Source: Pyronema omphalodes
Taxonomy: Eukaryota; Ascomycota; Pezizomycetes; Pezizales; Pyronemataceae
Assembly (NCBI GenBank): GCA_024516155.1
Contig: JAJJXM010000008.1
Location: 930,001 to 994,000, forward strand
Reading direction: 5' to 3'
Length of the DNA: 64,000 nt
Part shown: positions 22,310-34,891 of the stretch, piece by piece
Numbering within the stretch: position 1 is the first letter of the stretch
Layout: each line of letters opens with the position of its first letter
Made by a program: the position numbers and the translations under genes
Notes under the pieces: generated by a model
What the model saw: only the letters and a program-made list of their open reading frames with translations
Databases searched by the model: none
Told to the model about the DNA's origin: nothing

Positions 22310-25300
22310 TCAAAGTGGGGTCCATACGACTCTCTACACGCTCATACTCGATTCCTTGACCAGCAGTTCGACTGTTATCATATGATATACTTCTGAAAGC
22401 TGTATTCGACATTTTTTATCGCAATCCGCCTAGTCAGCGCTATGCAGTATGAACGTAGAAGCGACCCATCAGCGTTTTTATACAGGACCCCTGGACCATC
22501 CCGTCTTTTTCTACGGATCTTATCGGTTTCAACTCACCTGCAGAGTATCACCATCCCATTCTTTTTTTGTTCTGGCGCGTAGGTGAGCTCGACTCATAGT
22601 ACATGGCTCTGCTGCCTAGTAATCCTACAGGTGAAACTGGTGGTCCGGTTTGAGTCAATGGGCCCAACGAATTTCAGCTACAGTGAGTCCAGCCTCATCG
22701 TTGTGCGACAGGACGTTATGTATTCAAACCATGGACGCCCGTACCCCCTGGCCGACTTCTTTTTTGAGTGCTGGCGGTGAATCAGCGCGCAGCGAGCGCA
22801 CGCAGCTGATTTGACAGTATGCGAATATGCATCAGGGGTTTATTGAGAAACACATGGCGGAAACAGCGACCAGAGGATACCGATGGAGATTGGCGTAGAA
22901 TCAAGGGAGTGCCTATGTGTATTCACTTCGAGCGGCTGAAGCAATCCCAGGCTCCCTACATACGGCGAGCGGGCGAAAACCATCGCGTCACGCTACCGCC
23001 AAGTGCAGGCGCCACACAGCAGCAGTTTATTATTAGTGGGCGTAGGAAATCCAGGGATTAGGATATATAAGAATGGAGAGCATTAGTTGGTCGTCCTGTG
23101 CTTACACCTGGATGCGTATTATCTGTCAGGCCATGATCTGGGCCTTATTGGTGTTTTATGTAGTATAACTGGGCAGCACAACTGATCCACGACGTAAATA
23201 GACAGACAGAATTATATACACCAAATGTCACTATAACGAATTAGCACTTAATACCATATCAAAAAATAGAAAACTTGCGGTTCTCACGATCCAATCAATA
23301 TCAGGTATGTAAGCAGACCTTGACGCTAGCGCAAAAGATGCGGATTACTATTCACATATATACTGCGCACTTCGCGTGAAGTTGATTACCTGATTCGGAC
23401 TTGATACATTGAAATCAACACGAGTTATTGAAGGCGACAAGACCGCGATTTGCTTTCCGAAGGGAGGATGTGGAGGTTGGTTGAGGTTGGTGATCGATTG
23501 GCAGATCAAACCTTTGGCTGCTCGTGGAGGAAGTCTAAGCAAGGGAATCTTGGCCACGGCCAAATCGACACTTACATCAATGTGTGGGAGTTCAACTTTT
23601 GTTTTTATAGCCAACATTATTTATCCACACCTCGGTAACGAGCTTTTTACTACATAGAAATGCATGTAAACACCACCGCAACTCGGCTAGAAAAGCTGGT
23701 AAATTAAGAAGAGGTTGTAAGAATTGATATCACCAGGCTTAGAAAAGCTCCAAATCTGATACAGGAGACAGGAAGAGAAATGCGTCACTTCAAGTTGAGC
23801 AGTAATGATCGTTAATTAGTACAAGATGGAGGCTGATTAGGCACGTTCAGAGTAATTAGCTCAATGTATTTGAGCGGCTTCCAGCTGAGGATGGAGAAAA
23901 TGGGCAAGTTCAATTACATCTCTCTAACTATCACGGATCGAAATCTCACTGAAATCTAAAACACAAAGGCGCTAGTGTTGGCACTTATGCATCAATGAAG
24001 ACAATGTTTCAAAGCAACAACTACGCTGTATGCAGCGGAAAGTCTATGTACCTCTGGGATGGAGCTGATCAGCCCCTTCAGCCTACGGTACTACTATAAT
24101 ATTCGTCAAAAGTAAAAAAACTCGGCTTTCTTGTACATTATAATTTGTAACCGATCATAAAGGTTTCGTGGTAAAAACATAGCAACACAAGCAGCAACAT
24201 CGCGGTCCGTTTTTACCGCACTACAGACTCGATGCTGATATCTAGAGAGGGGAATCACCCCTGATGTCTACGCCGGAAAGTAAACATGTGGTTTTTGCAG
24301 TCTTTACCAGGATGAAATTAACAGAATATGTTCTAAACTAAATAACTAATGGTTGTCTTCTGGCTGTTTGGTACGTATGGTGCGACTGTTGATAAGAATG
24401 CAAATGTGATTGGAGATTCCCGGTGTATGGATAAACACCAAACGGGAGGAGAATCAATACGTTGAACTGATTAAGATACTGTAAGTGGATATTCAAAACC
24501 TTAGCGCTTTCAGCTTTCGAATTCCTACGAACATGAAAAAGCATTTTTTCACCAGACCTGCGACTGCCGAGTGTAACTTATGTACAACTGTAACTAAGGG
24601 CGGGGTAAGTTTTCTCGAATACCACGAAGCTTCAATTAAGTGTATCAAACTGCCGCAAACAGATGATAGTGGTGATACTTCTGGAATGATATGTACGTCA
24701 ACCATCACACGACAGAACGTTGCAAAATCAATATATCTAGGGACAATTCTGACATGGCTGTGGTGATGCTTCCAGAAACATATGGTGCCCTACGACCACT
24801 CTCGCACGACATAAAGTTCCAGAATCAATATGTACAGAGATTAATTGGATATGGATATGGCGATTAAGTTCCAAAAGACAGCATGTGTCTATGTGGCCGC
24901 CTTGATGAACTGCAAAATCATGCAGCTCGTTTTACAATATGAGAGCTAATATCACGCACGTGAGTGACCACCGCACTTGGTTTATTCGAATACGTATCAA
25001 TGAAGAGGGTTGTGGATACATGGCTCCCTAATGTGTAGCCCGAAGCATGGTCGTTCCTACGTCAAAAAAAGTTTAGTGGACAAGTGCTTCGTTACATATC
25101 CGAGTGAGCACCTGTGAAACCACGATGCAAAAATAGAAAGCCTACCTGACAACACACGGTATGAGTCAATCACAAGATGTAATTCTGAAGCCTGGTCTCG
25201 GTATTTTAGGCTTCGAAAAGGTACGTTTTCTATTCAGACATACGTTCTAAAGTTGCGATAGTCGACATTCTCCGCGTGATACATGCTTTGGTAGTGTTTG

Positions 25301-28300
25301 CCACTTGTAATGAACATTACGTCTCATTTGTTACACGAAGCATATTCTGCTGTCACATGCTGATTATGAGGTAGCAAGTCACTATTCTGTAGTATTTCGT
25401 TGCTTGACAACATTTACTGATCCCCACAACATGCGTACCGCAACTACAGCTGAGGTTCCGCACACAAGACTAATACAGGAATAAAGACTTATTCCAACGC
25501 CAAGCATTATAGAAAAAGGAAAGCGCATTGTCTAGGTACTCACCTCAGGTCCTTTTGCGGGCTTTGGAAAAATCTTTATACATATCAGCTCCATCTGTTT
25601 TTTTGAGCATGCACCCTGCAAGCTTGGATATCGGTAGTAGCGAGCTAGACACAGTTGTAGTGTCAATACCTTCAACTTTCTAAGTAACTTCACATGGTGT
25701 TCCATTAACTGTTGTACTTACTAAGCGACAACATAATCGCTGATTCATGGCCTTTTCATGGCGAGCTATATCTGGTCGAAATGCTGAACAGAGATTTTGC
25801 AGGGGTGACGGAACACAGTTTTGTGCTGTGGATTCATAGATAATCACTCGTATGTATTAAACTTACACAGAGACAGATATCTGCGATTTGGAAGCCTTCT
25901 GATGGCTTAATCGGGCATCAATCATTGCACAGCGTAATTGCTTCATTTTTAGTTACTCAATGCCATCGCTCGTGCTTGCCGTAATCTTTCTTATGATGAA
26001 GGCTTGCACATATACATTTTTATGTTTTCGCCATTCAGGGATAGATATGTTTGTAATGTACGACTCTACGGTGCCGCGCGACATAGCATTGGACCCAAGT
26101 TATGCCCGTATTGGTGACTAGCTCTCCTCGAAGAGAATGGTGATTGGTTTGCATCAATTTGAAGAAACTGCAAATTCCATGGCTCTTCCCGCTTGCCCAG
26201 AATATTGATATTTGCCGAACTCCAAGCCATTACTGTATTTCAATAACGACTTCGCAGGATCAGGGCCCACCTTTATAGTAGCCACCCATCTTATGAGGAT
26301 AGGAACTGACTGCCAGTCAGTAGTTTAGATATAGTATTGCTAGCCACGCCAATTGTATTAGTGATTAGACATCTTAACTTCTTCAATTCTAGCGCACCCG
26401 CTTTGACAGACCGCCATCCTTGCCTAAACCCAGCCTCCAATGGATAGCAGTACACCTTTCTTCCGGTGAAAACTACTCCTCCCGGCCCAAATCATTATTG
26501 GAAGCCAAGAAAAAATAGGGCACCAGAGTGTCAAACTGCCTCGACGGCAAGTTTCCGATTCGCTGCACTCATCCGCCGCCTTTTCTGTCAATCTGCAAGT
26601 CAATATCCCTTGGCTCCCGCTCTGCATGTTGGCGCACCGCGGAGATATCTCTGCGGGAGCGGGAGCACTAAAGTCTACCGCAGGTCAATATAAGCAGCAC
26701 AGCGGGGTAGTTTCCGCGTGGCCGCCTGCATAATCCACATCGCAATCTTTCCGCCATTCCGTTGCTTTGCAAATCTGAAGGTATCATGTAGGCCGGTATT
26801 GTGTACTCGACAATCAAACTTTCCCTATTGTATGGCGGATTGCTGAACTGCAGTGTAGATATAGCTTGAATAGCGTCAACACAGCGTTACCAATGCCGGT
26901 TGATTTTGGTGAAAAATGAAGCAATTGTCAATGTAGGTTATTATGGCGGTTTACTCCGATATAATGTATAGACAGTTAGACTACATTCAACTTGTCATCA
27001 ACGGAATATGCTTCATGTAAGGTATGGCAAACATAGACAATCCTAGTTAGACATGTCACACCTCCTCCACATTCCCCCCCCCCCCCCCCCCTGTGCTTGC
27101 TCTTGGCAGCTTTCCTGATTGACAGAAACCCCAAATTGCCGAGAAGGAATCATTCATCAAAAATGCAAAATGTACGAGAACAAATTTCATCTGAGAAGAG
27201 ACTACGTGAATGAATTCGAAGACTTGGGAACCTTGGAAGCTGAATGACATTGCGCAAGCTCCATCAGATTCAGTCTGCATCAATTCTGTGTTAGACTTAC
27301 GTCTGTCAAATAATTACCAGCATAGTGAGCAGTGTAAATAACAGCCTAGATCACATTCAAGATACAGTATAGACCTAGCACAGATACAGTATGTACATCA
27401 GTAAAGTTGACAGCTGAGATAATAGTGGAAATGATCTAGCGTAGCCACAGTGTAGAAACAGCATAGTAGTTTCCGGGGAGTAAATGCTGGCTATCACATA
27501 GTTCCAATGCGATGTACAGTCACACTGTTTAGATAGTGTGTAAATAAAGTGTGTACTCCTATACGTCATTGTTTGTATCACAGGGCTTTCTGCACATTGT
27601 TAACCGAAAATGGGTCTGAATGGTGCTTACCTAGTGATGTCTGCACTTTTGGCGTTACCGAACTGTGGCATATCGGTACCTACATAAGACCCAAGCTTCT
27701 ATCAATCTAGAGAACGTTTGAAATGTGCAGATCTGCTATCGAGTCGATATTCACTTCCACTACGTTTATATGCATTTAGGATCATCTGGATTATGGTAGA
27801 CATCAAAGTTGGACGGATAGCTCGGGAAAGAGCTTCATGTCAGAAAGTTGGTATTGCGTTGTGGGTGGGAGATGATGCAGGATCCCGATGTTCCCAAGCA
27901 CGCTTCGGCAAGGCATACAGTGGTACTCAACTCGCAGTGACGCAGCTCGGGCTATCTCTTGAAGGGCTTCTCGGGATTCGGTACGTCCTGCTTGCGTCTG
28001 TAGTGCTGGGAACGCCCCAGGATTGGGAACCAGTGATTGTCCACGGTTATCTCTGATTGCTCAGTGCAGGTGAGAACTAAAACGGGTTATGGAAGGTTTT
28101 CCCGCAGTCTATGTACAGCCAAACGCTCCGAGATGCCTAGTATCTTGCCAGCCACTTACTCACAGGACATTTCATGTATACAATTATATATGGGAACTAC
28201 TAAATGATTGAGCCAAGGAAAATGTGCCAGTTACGATACCGAAATCGCCGGAGTATGAATGATGATTGCGCCGCGATGCCCAGGAAAATCTATATAAGCT

Positions 28301-29028
28301 GCTCTGGCCCACGAAACTTAACTCGAGTTGGTTTTTCTGAAATTTTATTTTCGCCATTTTTAACTTATCGATTAGAATCAGCTAGTATAACCATGATGAG
28401 TCTTGTTTCCACAGCTAGTCTGTGGTAACCATGTGTCGTCATTTCACAATCGTTCTTGAGTAGAGCGGAACAGTGATATTCCCGTAGAAATATAGCGGTC
28501 CCACATTTATCAAATCATTTTCACATTCTGCTCTACTCTGTATATTATTGATTATTAATCCATTCTAAATTCCAAATCCCAAGTCCCCAAATACTCCAAT
28601 ACTCCAGTTTCCCAATCTAAAATTTACAATATGCTATTTGCTGGCGCTCCAGGCCTCCATATCCAAACCTCTAAATTTAATATTACAAGTTACTTTATCA
28701 TTGCGTTTCCCCAGCATCATCAAGACTCGCTGCTGAAATTCTATCTCGCTATGTATGTACAATCGAAGTCGACTTATGTATAACTCCAATCCGGCGCCGA
28801 CCTTCTTCCACTTCTCCCCGCTCTTTTGATTAATATTTACAGCCTCCCCCACCCTAATCAAGATTAAAATTTATGATTCCGAGCACGTCCGATGATTACA
28901 CCGATAGCTTTCTGCTAAAGCGATTTGATATGACGGTAGCATACTAGTTTATTATTAGCCTTCGTTCCGCCAATCTTATAAAACTGAAAAAAGTGACGGG
29001 GAAAAAATGGGAAGAGGAGAAATAAAAC
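22310..29028. other. 6.7-kb gene-poor stretch
   Basis: No frame here has a convincing ATG start, splice pattern or family signature; most open frames are under 95 codons. A run of 18 C lies at 27074-27091. Base composition is mixed, with several AT-rich patches (24080-24200, 25850-26050). I see no tRNA, rRNA or intact transposon. It may contain decayed elements that I cannot recognise without a repeat library. Confidence 0.5.
27074..27091. repeat. Poly-C tract
   Basis: Eighteen consecutive C, preceded by a CT-rich segment. Likely slippage-prone, and a possible assembly weak point. Confidence 0.9.
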
Positions 29029-29501
29029 TTACGCATGTTTCCGATTTATTGCAGTAAACATATGACCATAGCTCTTGCAATGCATATTCGAAAAGAATTC
29101 ACAACAACCATTGTCCACGCTATATGACCAGAGATGTCTTCGCCTGCAATATGTTAGCATCGAATAAAGTTTAAGATAAATTGACAGTAGAATAAAGAAA
29201 CTTACATAGCTTGCGGCATTGTAATACATCCCGAATCACGAAAATTAAGCAACTCATTGCGTCCCATTTCATATGTAAAATTTTTATCTCCAAAAAGTCG
29301 AACGGTGGTGACAGAGAATGGCGGATCGGTCGGTCGTGCTGAGACGCCCTCTAAGAGGAGTAGGAGTAGTAATAGTTGTGAAAAGAGTGTTGTGAAAAAC
29401 GATAGGCGCTTATATGATGATGATACTGATGATACTGATGATGATGATGATGACGATGATGATGACGATGATGATGTAAAGACAGTAGTGTTTGAGTTCA
29501 T
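29029..29501 (-). CDS. Small secreted protein with NGCCEFFS core (member 1)
   Basis: Two minus-strand exons, 29501-29206 and 29143-29029, joined by a 62-nt intron (donor GTAAGT, acceptor TGCAG); 136 residues. The N-terminus begins MNSNTTVF with a Ser run, then a hydrophobic Leu-rich core ending SA, consistent with a signal peptide whose n-region is expanded by a trinucleotide repeat. The mature part has RLFGDKNFTY, CITMP and, in exon 2, SYSVDNGCCEFFS followed by one more Cys. The same order and intron position occur in the gene at 35759, so both are real paralogues. The spacing recalls beta/gamma-crystallin-like small secreted fungal proteins, but that is only a guess. The TAA at 29029 overlaps a perfect GTAAGT donor, so a third exon cannot be excluded. 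Confidence 0.65.
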
Positions 29502-30814
29502 GATTAATGACGTATTGGCTGATAGTGTTTGAATGAATGACTGAATGAATGACTGAACGACTGAACGAATGAATGAATGACGAACACAAATCGATGTGTT
29601 TCGAAACAGGTTTTAAACTCGTTTCATGAATGAAATAGAACCAGGAATATTATTTTCAATAAACGCCGCGACGGAGTGGCGGGTATTTGTATCTTATAAT
29701 GTCGCCTACTCTCACCCCTTCCTTTCTTCACACCCCACAGAAAGGCAGAAACCACAACTTTCCCACAAGGTATCACTTTGATTGAAACCAGGTATCCAAA
29801 GTCGAGGAAGACTCGAGTACTATCGTCTGCACTTCCTGCCCAAGAACCATCTCAGTAAGCTAGGAACTTGTTTGACACTTCCATTTTGCGAAATGCCTGC
29901 CGTTGCCTCGTCTTTTTTGTGTTATGGAGTTTGCACATGTCACCATATAATTGCACATTCTGAATGGTCCATTCAGACCCGTTTTCGTCATAGTCTTGGC
30001 CGGCGGGGTAGTTTTTATCATTCCATTTCTCTTGTCAACACACGCAATTCGTCTGATCTTGAGTTTACATTACTATGAATGGGATAGTTCGGTACCCTGG
30101 GGTTTGTTGTGGAGAAGTTTGTCAAAGGCTTTTAACATTCAACAACGGTCAACGGCCAAGATCAGTTTGCCAAAAGAATAACTAGATGCCCAGAGTTTGT
30201 AGACGAGAGCTTTTCAAAGGCTTTCGAGGATCGACACGGGCCATGCAGGTTAGTTTGCCCAAGTCTAAGACCATAAGCCAAGTCTAAGACTGTAAGCTAC
30301 CTAGCCAGCTATACCAACTGGGGCATCTACGCCAAGGTGTTGAGCCAGCTAGCGACCGTAACTTGGACATATCCTTATTCTGATCCTACCACCATGCGAG
30401 CCATAATTACTAAAAATCCAAAGCACAATCTCCACTTCGATTACGTACGGTAAAAACTGACGGGTTTGAGGGGACATCTATTTCAGCTGCAAGGGGTATA
30501 TATATATTTCCGAACTTGGATCTATCATCAACACAGTTTTAGAAAAGCTATCGACTTTCACGTCAGGAATATTACCAGTCGACGTAAGAAATTGACTACC
30601 TATCACATCCGAGGGCGCCGCTGTCAAAGGAGGAGGATGTGGTATTAACGGTGTCTCAAGGGGGAGGAGAGGGGTTCGATACCCTATTGCCCAATATTAC
30701 TGATATGCCCTTGCTGCAGCGATATTTGTAGAAAGGATTACAATAGAATTTCGACATAGACTAGAAGTAATAATACCGATTTGCTAAATTTGTAAACTAA
30801 TTAATTCATCATCA
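29502..30814. other. Intergenic, upstream of secreted-protein gene 1
   Basis: Contains a GAATGA/GACTGAA tandem repeat at 29530-29580 just upstream of the secreted-protein start. A tRNA-like GGGGTTCGATACCC T-arm lies at 30670-30683 without a complete cloverleaf. No gene seen. Confidence 0.45.
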
Positions 30815-31294
30815 ATGACTGTGAATACCTACCCCTTTGCTTCGCTAGAATCCGGACCTAAAGCAATCGATGACAGGACCAATAAAGCAAAAAGCTCTTT
30901 CTTTTTAGCTGCATCTGTGATAGGGCGGATGGTTAATCTGCGGATCTGGCTGCTTATGTTAACCGCGTGGACATTGATATTGGTGGGTACCGTTTTTGAC
31001 GTCTTTGACAGAGCGGGGGCAGTGTTAACCTTAGCTACAGCAGTGGCATGGCTGCTTACCCTCGCACTATTGTTACCTTCTAGAAGCTTTATCCCTGGGA
31101 CAGCGAAATACCAAGCTTTGACGGTCCCTCGATTGTTTAGCCCGAGTAGTCATATCTACCCTTCCTACGTTGATATGTGCCAAAACTGTCTTTCTTCCCC
31201 TGGCGGTCAATGCCGTAATGTTCTCATTGCCATTTTCGGAGTTTTGAATTCTTTTACTTTGATTAAGGACATTTCTGGCCCTGTTGTTATGTAA
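30815..31294 (+). CDS. Hypothetical multi-pass membrane protein, possibly decayed or multi-exon
   Basis: An ATG-started frame of 159 codons encodes two strong hydrophobic segments (RIWLLMLTAWTLILVGTVF and an Ala/Leu-rich one), so it is a candidate membrane protein. In an overlapping frame at 31170-31250 the sequence reads CAKTVFLPLAVNAVMF, similar to SCKTVILLFGVDVIIF at 31470-31520. This suggests a frameshift or unseen intron and a second, diverged copy of the same segment. No family recognised. The boundaries are uncertain; it may be a gene remnant. Confidence 0.3.
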   Translation: MTVNTYPFASLESGPKAIDDRTNKAKSSFFLAASVIGRMVNLRIWLLMLTAWTLILVGTVFDVFDRAGAVLTLATAVAWLLTLALLLPSRSFIPGTAKYQALTVPRLFSPSSHIYPSYVDMCQNCLSSPGGQCRNVLIAIFGVLNSFTLIKDISGPVVM

Positions 31295-31802
31295 CTTGAC
31301 AGTGACAACTTCTAAATGCATCGGTTAGTGTTCTTTTTTGCTGAAACACAACAGCAGAATTACGCGTTGCGATAGCCTTACAGGAAATTCTCGGTGTCTT
31401 CATACTGATATCAATCGCTTTAACCCCAGTATAATGTGTTCCCATTTTATTTTGAACTTTCCCATATCAATATCCTGCAAAACTGTCATCCTTCTCTTTG
31501 GAGTCGATGTCATCATTTTCCTCATTGCTATTGGTGGAGTCAATGTGCCAAGCCTTAGTCATATCCACACACATGTGCAACACCGATATTCCGGTCCGGC
31601 AGCAGTACAACATCGATGTTTACATAATATTCTTCCACGTCTTGCACAGATCCCCTAGCCAAGGGGGAACCAAAATTTCTAAACTGTTCAAAATATCCGG
31701 AAGGTTTGGAAGTGACATACCTATACCAAGTCCCTTCAGTGCTAGCTCAGTTTCTCAAAATCGAAATAGGGACAAATAGCCCGCATCTCATTACTCATTG
31801 TA

Positions 31803-32005
31803 GGGCGGACCCAGTAGTGTAGTGGTTTGATTTCGCTACATTGCGCAACAGCTAGTGGGTTCGAATCCTGCCTGTGTCGCTCCCAGCTCCTACAGGTTCA
31901 TCTTGGTAGCCGGAATAGGGGGTGGGGAAAGCCTACAGTCTAAATGACACTTGGCATGGCGCAAGAATAGCAGCTAACCCCGCTTACCTTGAGATCTATG
32001 CCGTC
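31803..32005 (+). mobile_element. tRNA-derived SINE, copy 2
   Basis: The head 31803-31885 starts GGGCGGACCCAGTAGTGTAG, has a near-perfect B box GGGTTCGAATCC (31857-31868) and ends GCTCCCA. The body shares blocks with copy 1 (CTTGGTAGCCGG versus CTTGGTTACCGG) and ends CGCTTACCTTGAGATCTATGCC. Copies 1 and 2 differ at many positions, so this is an old family. Confidence 0.75.
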
Positions 32006-33145
32006 GTATATAGACAAGAAGCAAAGAAATTTGGGAGAAAAACATTTATTAGTGATATTCTAATTGATATCACCTTGCGGTTAGGAGCATAGATGAAACC
32101 CTATTAAACCCCTTTAGTATCAGTGCTAGTTAGCGCGTATCAGTAGCGTATAACGGCATCCGACGACAAATTCCAACTCGAATGGTATGTACGTATGTTC
32201 CACGGGGGCTCTTTCGGTTACTGTCCCCGTTATGTATACAGATGTATATTACCAGTTACCTGTAGCCACGGTGTGATAATAACGGCTATCTTAATCTGTG
32301 ACGTCGAATATCACATTAGAGTAATAACAGCAATTACTAAATCCATAGCTAGACATTTTTAATTTCTAGTTGTAACGATTAACGCAAGAATACGTATTTT
32401 ATTTTCCGAATACCGAATCGCTGCTTTATGACATCACCAATACGTATTCATGACTTTCTGAACAATGAACATCGTATTACGACTTTACCTTCCGGAAAAT
32501 AATAAAGAAATTCTTTTTTTCCATTCTCGTGATTCTGTTTGCATTTTCAAATTCAGTTCATGACTATAACGGAAATTATGCAGAATTCCCCCGCCAAGAC
32601 ATTTGAATATGCAAGATACCCCGGAAAAATGTTTTGATGCAATATACCTCGCGCTTAGGTACATTCTACTGCACCTGCCGTATGTGCCACGACAAAGCTT
32701 TGGTTGACGCGTAATATTGATTTTTTTCCACCGTGAATCGCGTTCCTCAAAGCCAAAAAAATCCGTGCACCACTTGTCGACTTCCGCTGCTTTTTGGGCT
32801 TTGAGGAAGCCGCCCAAAGAATAAGCGCATCGGCCTACTGCGGGCGGATATCGCGCCTCCATCTCGTAGCGTGACTTGTGACGTTGGTCCACGCGCTAGG
32901 GAAAATTTTAATCGCGGCCCGCGGTCTTAGTGTGGTGAACCCCTCCTCATCTCGGCCATCGCTTCTGCTCTATAATTACTCGACACTCTCTCCCTCCCGA
33001 CACATACAGTCGCTCTTATTCTCCACTATTTCTTACACATTCTTAGTCCGCTTTTCTCATATTCTTGCGACTCCAAAGTAATATTATATAACAACCTATT
33101 TTTCGCGACCGCCTCGCTGTTGCCGACATAACCTAGTCGCCAACG
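32006..33145. other. Intergenic, upstream of BRF1
   Basis: AT-rich, with the terminal fragment of an inverted-repeat element at 32568-32665. The last ~250 bp, CT-rich, is probably the BRF1 promoter and 5' UTR. The minus-strand frame at 32485-32892 has no family features. Confidence 0.45.
32568..32665. mobile_element. Solo terminal repeat of the 46.5-kb inverted-repeat element family
   Basis: Begins AACGGAAATTATGCAG and contains GATACCCC and CCTCGCGCTTAGGT, in the same order and spacing as both ends of the element at 46526-46976. Only one end is present here. Confidence 0.55.
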
Positions 33146-34891
33146 ATGCCCTCCAGTTGTCCCGCGTGCGGGTGTTCGAATCCCGCCGACTTCGATGATT
33201 CTACCGGAAACGTCGTTTGCACGCAATGTGGTTATGTCATCAACGACTCCCACATTGTCTCTGAAATTGCATTTGGAGAAAACTCGGCCGGTGCTGCTAC
33301 TGTCCAGGGAAGTTTTGTTTCTGCCGGTCAAACCCACGCGATTGGTAGCAGTCGTTTCCGTACTGGAGGTTTAGTTGAAGCGAGAGAGCAGACCGTTCAG
33401 GAGGGTAAGATCACCACTTTTTCTTTTACCTCATGCCCCTCACCTCCTGCCATGCTATTCAGTGCTAACATTTCTTCAGCTCGTCGTCGCCTTGTACAAC
33501 TCGCCGCAGTTCTCAATTGCCCCGACCACTTCGTTGAACAAGCTCAGCGCTATTACACCCTCGCGCTCACCAACAACTTCACCAAAGGACGCAAGTCGCA
33601 ATACGTAGTAGCATGCGCTCTCTACATCTCCTGTCGTGTCAATAAGTCTTCCCATATGTTGATCGACTTTTCCGACATTTTGCACATTAACGTCTTCACC
33701 CTCGGTCAAACCTACCTCAAGCTTATCGCATGTCTCAAGATTAAGCTCCCCAACATCGACCCCACCATCTACGTCCACCGTTTCGCCAAGCATCTCGAAT
33801 TCGGTACCGATGTCATTAAGGTCGCCAAAGATGCCTTGAGACTAATTCAGCGTATGAACCGCGATTGGATTGTCGCCGGTCGTCGACCATCCGGTATTTG
33901 CGGAGCCGCCTTGATCCTCGCCGCCCGAATGAACAACTTCCGTCGCTCTGTCCGCGAAGTAGTTTACGTTGTCAAAGTCGCCGACCTTACCATTCACAAA
34001 CGTCTTCAAGAGTTCAAAGAAACTCAGTCCGGAGATTTGACAATCGAAGAATTCCGCAACATCTGGCTCGAACAAACACACGATCCTCCTTCCTTCAACC
34101 CTAAGAAAAAACGCAAGCGGGTTCGCAAGGTCAACGACGACGGCGAAGTCACCGACGAATGGGTTACCAACGACGAAGAAGCTGCTGCACCTGCTAAGGT
34201 TCCAGCAGTGGAGCCTAAGAGGGATGCGGACGGCTTTGTTATCCCCTCTGTCCCTATCGATCCCTCTTTGATCGACCCTGCCTTGACAGGTAGTAAACCG
34301 GCCGACGCAAACCAACCACTCCCTACACCTCCTGCTACAAATCCAAACTCCTCTACTCCCGGCACTCCCGGTTCCGAATTTCCTGAAGATCTCTCCCGTC
34401 TTTTGATTCCCGATGAAGCCACCAACGCCATCGCCGATAGCGCCATCGCCGCAGAAATATCCTCACTAGTCGACAATCCCGACACCCTCGCTGTTATGGA
34501 AGAGCTCCGCCGCGCCACAGCTCTTGCCGTTGCCTCCGTGCCGGAGAGTACAGTATCCAACGACCCCGACAATCTAAACGACGTCGATGACGACTGGGAA
34601 GTTCAAGCCGCGGTATTAGACGACCAAGAAGCAGAAATGAAGAAAAAGATCTGGACGGAATTCAATAAAGAATGGCTCCGGGAACAGGAAATGAAGCGGC
34701 TGAAGGCGGTTATGGATGCTCGGTTAGGAATTGTTAAAACTGCCAGAAAGAGAGGGAAGAAGAGACCCAGAGATTCGACATCGGAAAATATGGCCAGTTC
34801 ACCGGCGGAAAGTGCGAAGGAAATGTTGAAACGGAGAGCGTATAGTAAGAAGATTAATTATAAGGCTATTGAAGGGCTGTTTGAAGACTAG
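33146..34891 (+). CDS. BRF1: TFIIIB subunit Brf1 (TFIIB-related factor)
   Basis: Two exons, 33146-33404 and 33480-34891, give 556 residues. The 75-nt intron (donor GTAAGA, acceptor TTCAG) has no stop and length 3n, so the frame also reads through, but splicing restores the family sequence REQTVQE-ARRRLVQLA. Domains: zinc ribbon with Cys 5, 8, 25 and 28; two cyclin folds (about 85-265); a basic linker with KKKRKRVRKV; and a C-terminal TBP-binding homology block around IWTEFNKEWLREQE. Brf1 with TBP and Bdp1 forms TFIIIB and recruits RNA polymerase III to tRNA and 5S genes. The length matches fungal Brf1 proteins. Confidence 0.92.
   Translation: MPSSCPACGCSNPADFDDSTGNVVCTQCGYVINDSHIVSEIAFGENSAGAATVQGSFVSAGQTHAIGSSRFRTGGLVEAREQTVQEGKITTFSFTSCPSPPAMLFSANISSARRRLVQLAAVLNCPDHFVEQAQRYYTLALTNNFTKGRKSQYVVACALYISCRVNKSSHMLIDFSDILHINVFTLGQTYLKLIACLKIKLPNIDPTIYVHRFAKHLEFGTDVIKVAKDALRLIQRMNRDWIVAGRRPSGICGAALILAARMNNFRRSVREVVYVVKVADLTIHKRLQEFKETQSGDLTIEEFRNIWLEQTHDPPSFNPKKKRKRVRKVNDDGEVTDEWVTNDEEAAAPAKVPAVEPKRDADGFVIPSVPIDPSLIDPALTGSKPADANQPLPTPPATNPNSSTPGTPGSEFPEDLSRLLIPDEATNAIADSAIAAEISSLVDNPDTLAVMEELRRATALAVASVPESTVSNDPDNLNDVDDDWEVQAAVLDDQEAEMKKKIWTEFNKEWLREQEMKRLKAVMDARLGIVKTARKRGKKRPRDSTSENMASSPAESAKEMLKRRAYSKKINYKAIEGLFED

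Noticed and set aside
27718..28056. 112-codon plus-strand frame
   Set aside because: Starts at TTG, has no ATG near its start and no family resemblance.
30660..30690. tRNA T-arm-like GGGGTTCGATACCC
   Set aside because: No matching acceptor stem, A box or anticodon arm upstream; at most a SINE scrap.
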